Positions 21,701 to 33,700 of a DNA stretch of 64,000 nucleotides are shown here, piece by piece. Where the stretch lies: contig NC_052612.1 in assembly GCF_016545825.1 (NCBI RefSeq), positions 1,674,001 through 1,738,000 of the forward strand. Direction: 5' to 3'. The position numbers and the translations under genes are program-made. Each line of letters opens with the position of its first letter. Position 1 is the stretch's first letter. The notes under the pieces are model-generated. The model worked only from the letters and a program-made list of their open reading frames with translations, did not search any database and was not told the DNA's origin. Source of the stretch: Eucalyptus grandis. Its lineage: Eukaryota; Streptophyta; Magnoliopsida; Myrtales; Myrtaceae.

Positions 21701-24700
21701 TGTCTACTCTACTAGGAATAGAGAAAAATGCGAGCCTGTCTATTCTGCTAGTCTATAACACGACTACACTTTACATTATGTCTCGTTCAACATGTGGAGA
21801 CTTTGAGTACAATGCGTTTTGTTGATCATCACTCTCTTTTGTATTCAGGCAAATTCTAATGCTCGCGAAGGACGTGTAATGATTTTCAATTTGGTGGAGG
21901 CTGCTCAAGAGTTTCTGTCTGAGATTGTCCCACTAAACCAAGCACAAAAATCGGTATGCTTGAAGACTCCTTTGATGTAGTGCAATTCATGATTTTAATA
22001 TAGCTATGGTGGAATTATCAATTTTGTGAGGTTTGTTTTCTGCAGTAAGTTTAATTTGACCTTTTCATCCTCTTCGGACCACTTTTGGAAAGAACAATTT
22101 GTTGTATGGCAGGGACGTTGTTTGACAGGATGAAAATTACCATGTATTTCTTTGTCCTGAAATTGTCAATGGTGCGAAAGTGAATTTTTATGCACTTTCA
22201 TCAGTATATGCAGAATTAAACCTGTATGCGAAAATGTTGGAATGTATTAGGAAATCTTCTAGAATTTCTCCCTGATTATATTACGTGATTATATTACGTG
22301 ATATTATGTGATTTGTTTTTTATTCTGATTGCTGTAAATTAGATATTGATAGATATTAGAGGCAACTTAGGATCTTTATCTATATAGGTTTCTTACCTAA
22401 TTTAGATTCTCTGTTCATGTATTTATACTCATTGTAATCACTCTATGAGAGATAAGAAAACAGATTCTTTTCTTCATGGTATCGAGCTCAAAGGTCCTTC
22501 ATCTATTCACCTCGAGTAATTTTTTTTTTTTTTCTTTCGTTCGATCACTATGTCGGACGAATCATCAACCACCCAATCTAACCCTCCATCACTTCTTACA
22601 AAATCCACCGAAGCTCATCCCATTCAGATCACTTCCATAAAGCTGAATGGTGATAATTTTTTCGGTGGTCTCAATCCGTTCGAATGTATATACGGGGTAG
22701 AGGAAAAAGTGGCTATCTGACGGAGATAATGCAGAACCAGCGACAGATGACCCCACTTGGGCTGTCTGGGATGCAGAGAATTCAGCGATTATGACGTGGC
22801 TGACCAACTCCATGGAAGAAGATATTGGTGCAAATTATCTGGCTATTATACCGCAAAGGAACTGGGATGCGGTGTGTGAGATGTATTCAGATTTGGGTAA
22901 TCAATCTCAAATCTACGAGTTAACCTTGAAGCTAGGGAAGATGCGACAAGGAGAGGAAACTGTCACAAAATACTTTCACTCCTTGAAACGTTTGTGGCAG
23001 GAATTGGATGTATTCAATGATCATGAGTGGATGTGTATTGAAGATGGTAATCGATACAGGAAAATTGTAGAAGCGAACGTATTTATGCTTTCCTAGCGGG
23101 GCTTAGAGATGAGTTTGACGAAGTACGGGGCAGAATACTTGGGAAGCAGCCTCTTCCACCTATTGGAGAGGTCTTCTCGAGAGGTTCGGAGAGAAGAAAG
23201 TAGACGGGGAATAATGCTGGGCAAGTCGGCTACCGGCGGAAAGGATGGATCATTGGAAGGTTCAGCATTAACTATATTTGAAGACAAGAAGGGCCATGTT
23301 CCTACAACAATAGTTTCCGAGGCAAATATAAGCAAGATCCCCATTAACTTGCGAAGATCGATGGGAAATCTCGTATTTGGTGTGATTTTTGCAACAAACC
23401 CCGTCATACACGGAGACCTGTTGGAGGATTCATGGCCGTCCAGCTTCTACAACTAGTGAAGCAAGGAGACCAACTTCATTTAGCCGTGATAATAAGTCTT
23501 CTCGCGTATGCCTCCTACAGCTAATGAGGCCACTTTGCATTCTCTTTCAGCAAAGAACAACTAAACCATCTTCCGCAACTACTTCAGGCTGGGTCCGTAT
23601 CGGGTAATCCTACTTTTGCTTCGATTGCCCACCAAGGTAGAAATCTAAATGCCCTCTCTTGTTGTTCACAATCTGTACCTTGGATCATTGATTCGGGGCA
23701 TCCGATCATATGACTAATCTTCCATATTTGTTCAAATCCTATATTCCTTGTCCCGGCAACCAAAAAATTCGGATTGCCGATGGGAGTTTTTCATCTATTG
23801 CGGGCAAAGGATTAGTTCCACTTTCGAGTCTATTAAACTTCATAATGTACTGCATGTTCCTAAGTTAGCCTGCAGCCTCTTGTCTGTTAGTAAACTTTCT
23901 AAAGAGTCTAATTGCCGTGTTGTCTTTTTTGCTTCCCATTGTGAGTTTCGGATCGGATCTCGGGGAAGACGATTGGCAATGCTAGGATGAGGGATGGTCT
24001 TTACTATTTTGAAGAGTTTGTCTCTAATAAAAAGCTCGGGCGTATGGAACTTTCAGTTCTTCCCCTGTTCAAGAACAAATAATGGTTTGGCATCATAGAT
24101 TAGGCCATCCTAGCTTTAGATATTTGAAACATTTGTTTTCTCATTTGTTCAAAGATGTGGATGTTTCTTCACTACATTGTGACAATTGTTTTTTTTCTAA
24201 AAGTCATCGTACTCATTATAATCCAAAACAGTATCGTGCATCATCTCCTTTTTACTTAATCCATAGTGATGTTTGGGGTCCTTCACCCATGTCAACAAAA
24301 ACTGGAAAACGATGGTTTGTTACTTTTATAGATGATCATACCCGTTTATGTTGGACATACTTGATGAGCGCCAAATCTGAAGTTGAGTCATTGTTCAAAA
24401 AATTTTATCAAATGGTTATGACTCAATTCCGTACTACTATTAGTATTCTTCGTGCTGATAATGGTACTGAATATTATAACCAATTTTTGGGGAGTTTTTG
24501 ACAGAAAAAGGCATCATTCACCAGTCAACTTGCCGAACTACACCCCAACAGAATGGCATTGCTGAACGCAAAAATCGCCATCTCCTTGAAGTATCGCGTG
24601 CCCTCTTTTTTTTCAATGCATGTACCTAAATACTTATGGGGAAGCTGTGCTAACAGCATCTTATCTAATTAATAGGTTGCCTACTCGGGTATTAAATTAC

Positions 24701-27700
24701 ACTACTCCCTTAAATTGTTTCAAAAAGTGTACCCCACAGCTCGTATTTTTTCGATATTCCTCTAAGGGTGTTTGGTTGCACTACATTTGTCCATCTCCCA
24801 ATTCGGTGTCGATCTAAATTAGATCCTCGGGCTGAAAAGTGTGTGTTTATAGGGTATGCACCTAATCAAAGAGGTTACAAGTGTTACAATCCACATACTT
24901 GGTAAAACTCATATCACTATGGATGTAACATTTATCGAGTCACAACCGTTTTTTTTCTAACAAATCTCTTCGGGGAGAATGGCGAAGTTAGTGAAGAGAT
25001 TAACTCTCTGTCCTTCCTAATCCTTTGTTTGAATCTTCGAAAACACCTCGCCAAATCTTGATGTGTCAAAGATAGGGAGAAAAGTTCAAGATCACAATGT
25101 GATCAATAAGCCCGAGCTTCAGGTTTATACTAGAAGGAAAACTCTTCAAAATATTGCAGATCGAACTTTGTCCCGGAGCCTCATCCGTCTACAACCCCGA
25201 GATGATCTCTTGCCTTCGTCATCGTGTGATCCTAGTAGTACTCTTTTTCCCTCCATTCCTATCTTAAATTCTGATACTAATGCTTCTAATCTTGATATGC
25301 CTATAGCTCTTAGAAAAGGAGTTAGATCATGTACTAAGCATCCTATATCAAAACATGTGTCATTCCAAAAGTTATCTCATCATCATAGAGCATTTGTGTC
25401 AAATCTGTCTCACATATCTATTCCTAGAAATATCCATGAAGCTTTGAAGGATCCAAAGTGGAAGATGGCTGTTGAGGATGAAATGCTTGCACTTAAGAAG
25501 AATGGCACATGGGAGTTGGTTGATACACCAGAAGAAAAAAAGATCGTTGGCTGTAAATGGGTATTTACTTGTAAATGTAAACCCGATGGGAGTGTTGAGC
25601 GGTATAAAGCAAGGTTAGTGGCAAAGGGGTTCACTCGGACTTATGGAGTAGACTATTAGGAGACTTTTTGCCCCGATTGCCAAGATAAATTCTGTTCGAA
25701 TTTTACTATCTTTGGCTGCTACATTTGATTGGCCCTTACATCGGTTAGACGTGAAGAATGCATTCTTGAATGGTGACTTGGAGGAAGAAGTGTTTATGAG
25801 TTTACCACCAGGTTTTGCAGAAATCAAGGCAAAGTTTGCAGATTAAAAAGTCGTTGTATGGACTTAAACAATCTCCAAGAGCGTGGTTTGAACGATTCAG
25901 GAAGGTGGTTAAAAGATTTGGCTATCACCAAAGTCAAGGAGACCACACTCTATTCTATAAACACTCAAAGGAAGGTAAGCGTGCAATTCTAATCGTCTAT
26001 GTTGATGATATAATATTAACTGGTGATGACAAAGTTGAGTTGAAAAGCTTGCAAGGGAAGTTGGCTGAGGAGTTTGAAGTTAAGGATTTGGGTGCCTTGA
26101 AATATTTTCTTGGAATAGAATTTGCGAGATCCAAAAAGGGCATTTTTATAAACCAACGCAAATATGTTCTTGATCTGCTTAAAGAGACAGGTCTATTAGG
26201 ATGTAAAGCAGCGAGACCCCGTGGAACCAAATATGAAGCTTGAACTTGCCAAGGCTGAAGAAGTAATAGACCGAGAAAGGTATCAAAGGCTTGTTGGTCG
26301 ACTTATTTACTTATCTCATACTCGACCTGATATATCGTTTGCTGTAAGTATGGTGAGTCAGTTCATGCACTCACCAGGGCCAAGGCATTTTGAAGCGGTA
26401 TATAGAATTTTACGCTACTTGAAGGGAAGTCCTGGTAAGGGTCTAATGTTTGAAAACATGGACATCTGGAAATTGAGGTGTTCACCGATGCAGATTGGGC
26501 TGGAAGTACTATGGATAGGAGATCTACTTCAGGCTACTGCACGTTTGTTGGTGGTAATTTAGTCACTTGGAAGAGTAAAAAGCAGAGTGTGGTGGCAAGA
26601 AGTAGTGCTGAAGCTGAATTTCGATCGGTAGCACATGGTGTATGCGAAAGTTATGTGGATTAAAGGTATCTTAGATGAACTACAAATTCCAAGTTCCATA
26701 CCAATGAAAGTATATTGCGACAATAAGGCAGCAATCGCAATTGCTCATAATCCCGTGTTACATGAACGGACAAAGCATGTGGAAGTTGATAAACACTTCA
26801 TCAAAGAAAAACTTGATAGCGGACTAATTTGTATGCCGTATATTTCAAGTGATGATCAGACTGCTGACATTCGACCAAGGGATTACATAGAAGGCAATTC
26901 ATTCGTCTAGTGAACAAGCTGTCTATGGAAGACATCTTCAAGCCAGCTTGAGGGGAGTGTTGGAATGTATTAGGAAATCTTCTAGAATTTCTCCCTGATT
27001 ATATTACGTGATTATATTACGTGATATTATGTGATTTGTTTTTATTCTGATTGCTGTAAATTAGATATTGATAGATATTAGAGGCAACTTAGGATCTTTA
27101 TCTATATAGGTTTCTTACCTAATTTAGATTCTCTGTTCATGTATTTATACTCATTGTAATCACTCTATGAGAGATAAGAAAACAGATTCTTTTCTTCAGA
27201 AAATAAATCTATTTTTTTCCTTATAGTGTCCAAGGAGGGGATGATATGTGATGTTCGTGGAAGGTGGGAAAGAATGCTTCATTAGAGTGATGGCTGTAGC
27301 TATATAACAGAGTTTATGCACTCTTAATATGCTGTTTCCTTGTTAAAATTTTACGATTTACGGCTATCATTGGAGGACTGATAATGTTGTTGAGATTTAT
27401 GCAAAAATAAATTCTTTGATAGGGAGAACTCATGAAAATAATTAGGAAAACCTGGTCCTCATGGCATGTGTCAATGTCGTTCAATATGGTGCTTACGGAA
27501 GATTTTACCACTAGGACAGTGTCTTGTGAATGGAAACAATTGATGCAAGATCACTCACCTTTTGGATGAAAGGTATTGTTGTAAATACTGTTAGAATTTT
27601 CAACCAAAAAGCTTAAGCTTTTAGGTGAAGGGAGACTATAAGTATATGAGACCTGTATAAACCCCATACAAGGGATGTGTAATATTTTAAAATTCCCTCT

Positions 27701-30700
27701 TATGTGTAAATCGGAGGGAGAGAGGCACGTAGAATTGATGAACTGGGACCCATGGGCTTGCAAAATAAACTAAGGCTTGAATCTAGCTGCTAATACCATG
27801 ATAGAAACTTCAACTCAAAAGTTTTAGTTTTTAGGTGGAGGGAGACAACATTTATTTAAAAGGCGGTCCTTTCATCTTTCCAAAATGGAAGTTTCTGTTT
27901 AGAACTTTTTCTGTTTCAGTTATTACTTCGGTTTCCTTATCAAATTTTTCAGTTCAAAGACGGTAGGTTGAGGGAAACATTTTTGTGTATAATTTTTTTT
28001 TTTTTTTTTAATTTTAATTTCGAGATGGTCAAATGTTGGCAACTTTTTTATGATCAAATTATGGAGGACGCCTGTCCATTGTTCAATTATCTAGGTACAG
28101 ACTACAGTCACATATCCACAACAAATGCCTGAAACTTGCTCATGAGTTCAATGAGCTAATAAATTTGATGTCTAGTTCCACAATGAAAATTAAAGAATAT
28201 TTTCTCTCTGTAGATTTAAACATTCAAAGAACTTTCCATTTTTATTCCTATTTTAGACTAAACTTATTTCATGATCAAGTCGTATAAAACTAAATATTTT
28301 TTTCTTGAAGCTCTCTAATTTTTTAATTTGGATGAAGTTTCCATTTTCTTTAGCAACTTCGGTCGTGTTAGTTAAGAAATATTTTAAGCAATCTAGTTTA
28401 TTTATTTTCTCTTTCTTTCAAGTTATTATGTAATAAAATTTTTCCAACTTTACTAAGAATATCATTCCACTTGAGTAAGCATACTGTATTCATAAGTTTT
28501 AATATATTTTGAAAATTTGAACCTATCATAGTCTTTGTATATTCTTTATCTTGATGTTTTTCTCTGTGAGTTTCATTTGGTATTTTTCTCAAAAAAAACT
28601 TGTCAACTGCCACCCTTCATTGCTCATTGAGGGACAAATGCCCCTTAAACTGTTGTCAATTTAAAATCGAATACATGAGATATTCCAATGGATTGTATTT
28701 CATTAAATATGCTATATTGTCTCCTTTTTCCATAAAATTTAAATATGCAGTCTTCTTGATGCCATAATTGCCATGAATTTTCTTATGGAGGCAAGAGTAA
28801 ACTTGTCAACATAGTAAGCTTGTGGGTCTAATGGAGTTGAATTGAAGTGGCTAATGCTCATCATCCTCTCTGATGGTTCTTGACAGTTGGTAGATGACAT
28901 ATATGATATTGAATGGTCGTCATAACTCTTCCTTACTTGAGGCATAGGCAAAATCTACATACACATTTTGTATCTTGTATGCAGCTTTCGGAGGTCCTCT
29001 AGCAATAGGTGTTTCCTTGATTGATGTGTTATTGCTATCGTGTATTTGTTCATAAATAAGTATGCTTACTCTTTAAGATTGTGACATGTAAAATTGGTTG
29101 TGTTTTAAAGGCTGCTCTTTTGCAGACCTAGGTCCGGTTCAACTTTTGATTGATGATTTTCGTTTGTTTCACCAATTTTAATGTTGATGATGATACTGGT
29201 GTGGAAAACTAGCAGATAATTTTGTTCTTATATTAAACCATATTGAGTGGTTCTATCCTGGCCTTTTTCTGAAGGTACCATGCTCAACCAAGGATGACAA
29301 TGACCCGTTGTTTCAGAAGGACATGGCAGCTTCATTGAACAAAGGTGGCTCTTCCAGAGAACCCTTTGTATATGGTTTTGTAGACCTCTTTGGTAGCTCT
29401 GGAGAGTCATGGCATTGGGGTCTGAGTATGGATCAGAGAAGTGAGAAGAATTCTTCTGTACAGTTGCATGCATCAGGAGTTTCAAAATTTCGATCTGAGC
29501 TTCCGGATAAGAAGGTTAATAAAGGTTTAAAGCTACAAACAATGCTAGATAAGAAGCAACCATCAGTGCTCTTCCCTACTAACAATTTGGAAAAGCTTGA
29601 AGAAGAAAATGATAATGATGAGAAGAGTATGTCAACTTCCTCTTCTAGTGAAGAAATGATGGAGAAGTTTGTAGAATTTGGTTTTGGAGGCGTGGAGGTA
29701 AAGAATCTTATTTTTTGTTGCACAAATATGTGGAAGTAAAATGTTTGGTTTCCTTTATATCTTTTAACTGATTTTGATGAACATAAAATAATTCCTGCTT
29801 CTAGTTTCTAATACATCGACTTGGAGCCTATGTAATAGTGCATTTTCCATATCCTTTCCTGGTTACCGTGAATGAAACATAGTAAAGGCATGTAATGCAG
29901 AATGTGGTTTTCCAGGAACATGCCTTCGATGTTGGCTATGAAGATGGCAATAATGATGATGACGACGACGACGACAGCAGTGGCTGTAATTTTGCTGATG
30001 TGGATGATGATCACGATCATGTTCATTCCGATAGCCTGTCATCTGAGTCCATGATTCATCATCAAGCACCTCAAATTGTCAAGAAAGATCTGATACTGGT
30101 GTTGTTTTCTGCTCTATTTTTCAATGGTTTTACTTGCTTTGTAATTACACCAAGTCAAAGTAATGTGCATATCTATTTATGTTGCAGGTTCATCTCCTTC
30201 GTCTCGCTTGTGCTTCTAAAGGGCCATTGTCTGATGCTTGCCCTCAAATAGCCTTGGAACTATACAATCTGGGAGTATGTGATTAAGGTGCTTTTTGTCC
30301 GTATAATGTTATTGGTCCACTGACTAAACTGTGCTTTTTGGTGGTTTTGTTTAGATTCTTTCTGATTGGGTACGTGATTTGGCATTAAAACAGTCCTCAC
30401 TGTTTAAGAGAACTTTTGATCTTGCTTTTCAGCAGCATGCGGTCAGCCTCTCTTCTCTCTCCCTTCTTTCATCTCCTATTATTTGACAGATTACTCTGGA
30501 GTATTTTCTGTAATCCGTCTTGTTGTTTGTTCTGCAGACTTCATCAAAAGTTTCTCAGTTTTGGAAGCCTACAGCTGATATTGTGCAGCCCAGTACTCTT
30601 CCTCCAAGTTCCCGCTATCTCAATGACTTCGAGGAACTTCAGACTCTTGGTAAGATATCACCTTCTCAACTTTTCTTCTTAAATTTTGGCATAATTTGAA

Positions 30701-33700
30701 TGTCATGAAGTAAATCGCAACAATATAGTACCTAATAATTGATTTTGAAGTATGGGGTTGCACTATTAGTTGATATGAGTGAAGTTGACTGACTTGGGAA
30801 ACACATTGAGTAACAGCAGTTTTATTTCTGTTTGGTTTCGCTACTGTCTTGAGAAATTGGTGGCTATCACTTCTCAGTCATTTTGTTTCTATGCATGACT
30901 CCCTTGGAATTGTTTCTCTTGTTTGGTATGAGAATTACTGCCTCATTTTTCTTTCTTCACATGGAGCATGAATAGTGGGAAGTGCTGTAAACTGGTGCTT
31001 TATATGCCTATTGAAATATACATTCTATATTTGAAGGGAACATTGGGATTAGAGCTTTATTAGTTGAATTTAGAGTTGATATAAAAATCCCAAGGATATC
31101 CCTTCTTGACCATGATCTTCTTAGGCAATCCATGTCGGGCAAACGGTTTCTTACTGGCTGCCCATTCTTTTCCATTTTAAATTACATGTTCACACTTTAA
31201 GCTTTGAAAGCTCTTTCATGTGCATAGCTAGATTTACAATCGATGATGAGGGAGGCAAGGCAAGCACTAACAAGAAAATTTTGGTCATGCTGGTAGGCCT
31301 ACTTGGTCAGGAGAGCAAATAGTTGACAAATAAAGAGGGAGGGAGAGAGCTTAAGTTTTTGGCAAAATGGTTATTAAACTGGAATACTTTGGCAAAAATG
31401 GTTGTTGAACTGGAATACGATACCGGGACAGTGTCATGCTCAGACAATGCAAATTTTGCATTGGTGACGTTGTTAAGCTCGGACAATGTAGATAAAGTAG
31501 TGACTTCACTTATAGTCATTCTTTCAAATTTGAGGAACTCTACTCCAATTGAAATGTAACTATAATGACCTCAAAATGGATTTCTATACTAGTACCTTAA
31601 TGTAAGAAGGACCAACATAAGCTGTGGTATCTGCAGGTCAGTTGTCCATTCAAGTTCGTTTTTATTACTTCTGCCATGCTTTGACGAGTGTGCCCTTTTC
31701 AAGTGAGAATAGTTTTAAGAAACCGTTTTTGCAAGTGAAGATAAGATTGAAATTGGACTACCTGTTTACCTTTTGATTTTGTTTTGTTTAAAAATTATAT
31801 GTTTCCTCTCATTTAATGAAACAGGTCATGGTGGTTTTGGCCATGTTGTCCTTTGTAAGAATAAATTGGATGGTAGGCAATATGCGGTGAAGAAAATCCG
31901 GCTCAAGGACAAAAGCTTGCCTCTGAATGACCGTATATTAAGGTAACTTCTCACTGATATATGAAAAGCTATCTGAGAGTAAATTTCTCTATTGATGCAG
32001 AACTTGCACCATAATTTGAGTAAATATGTTGAAAACCACTTAATCTTGGATTGATGATATTTCTTTTTGTTGTTTCGGCCTATCTTTTAATCTTCTTAAG
32101 GGGAGTGTTTGTAGATTACAAGATTGACATGAAGGGGACTTTAGAAAATTACTGTTATTTTAACTGAATAATGTGATTGACTTTGGAGTGGAAAGTTACT
32201 ATGCTTTTTTTTTTTTTTTTTTTTGGTAAAGAAAAGTTACTATGCTTTTGTAGACAGTTTAGTGCTTAAATGATTTTCGATCAGAAGGGTGTCTATAACC
32301 ACTTCCATTGTAGCTGGGAGCTAGTTGTAATTATGGTGGATGGATCATTTTTGTATCAGTTGCATTTGGAAAAAGGAGGATCTCGGTGTGGTTATATGTG
32401 GTTTGTACGGTAGTCATCCAATCATCCCTTTATTTGTGGCCTATCAGCTTACTGTGATTGCTGGTGGAGGGAATTGTGAAGGGATGGCAATGAATTTATA
32501 TAGGCCATTTCTTTAGGTTAATGATAGCTAGCTGATGATACTTGGGTAAATTACTGGCAGACTTGTCTATGATAGAGGCCCCCTTCTGATTCAATTTAAG
32601 GTCTAAGTTATTCAATAGCCTTGTTTGACTTTATAGAATACTTAATGACATGAAATTATGTCAATTCACTGCCAAATTCGTCAAATTTGTTGTGGCAATT
32701 GATGTTGCCAATTAAAATTTAGTCAGGTTCTTTCTTCTTCAATGCACCCTATTAATATCATACAAATAGAAGGGAAAATATTAACTTCTTTTTTCTTGTT
32801 TCATCATCTCAAGTTTTTAACAGTCCATTTACAGGGGAGAAGGCTTCATTCTGTTTAGTTGCACTTCTCTACCCAGATATCCTTTCCCTATATTGATATG
32901 AGCTTCTCAATTTTACGTAACGCGCTCAATTAGTTTTGTATTTTACTACTAATATGCTACTTAGTTATAAAACGATATTATTTTCTCTAAATTTGTGGTC
33001 AGGATTATCTGACAATGCATTGTTATTTTTTAGTACCATATATTGTGGGAATGGCTTGGGACTAGTATCTGCTTGGAAGGGAACATTGCTGGTTTTAAAT
33101 ACATGGATAATTGCACAATGTGTCCATGGGGAGTACAGTCGTCTTTTCTGTGCAGCCCAGTGGTTATATCATCTCTTCTTTGGCAATCTATTTTCCTTTA
33201 ACAGAATGACTGATTGGATGGGGAGGTTTGATGGAGAAGCTGTAGTTTGCACGTTCATTGTCGTGCTTCTGTAGTATTCCTTGAGCAGTTTTTGTAATTA
33301 TGTTACTAGCTGAACAGTAGTTGCTAAATGGCACAATAAGCAAGTCATAAAAGCTTTGCAGATTCCAGTACACTTGCTATGTACAGTTGAGCTTTTTGGT
33401 TCATGTGTAAGGATGTGCCATGCAAATTCTTGTACCTGTTAGAAACATTGCACATCGTTGACTGATTTTCTTGGTGATATTGTCTCACTTAACCCCCTGG
33501 AACATATAGATGACCAATCTGGAGAATGGAAACACTGTTGCATGAAATGCTTAAGCAAATGGAACAAGCAAAGAAAGTGATTATGTTTCCCATGTTCTCC
33601 GACTCCCATTGCCAAATGTCAATCAAGTGGCAAGCATTTGCTAATTCGGTTATCAATATATGACACAGTATTTTTACTCTGTAGGTTAGTATAGTTCATT

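Larger units (their letters stand above)
19621..21848. other. GCN2 intron 4
   Basis: This 2.2-kb intron contains no supported gene. It holds two local tandem duplications, listed separately. The open frame at 21470-21685 has no recognisable homology. Confidence 0.7.
22235..27198 (+). mobile_element. Ty1/copia LTR retrotransposon in GCN2 intron 5
   Basis: A 4964-bp element with LTRs of about 242 bp (TGTTGG...TTCTTCA), a perfect GAAAA target duplication, a primer-binding site after the 5' LTR and a purine tract before the 3' LTR. The internal domain order is gag, protease, integrase, reverse transcriptase, RNase H, which is the copia order. It lies on the same strand as GCN2, inside the 7.3-kb fifth intron (21954-29274). 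The two LTRs differ only by one T in a T run, indicating a recent insertion, yet the coding region is broken by many frameshifts. It is non-autonomous as it stands. Confidence 0.95.

Noticed and set aside
29941..29972. GATGAC-type run as an expanded microsatellite disrupting GCN2
   Set aside because: It is an in-frame Asp-rich tract in the acidic linker, which is variable in plant GCN2 proteins. The reading frame continues normally.
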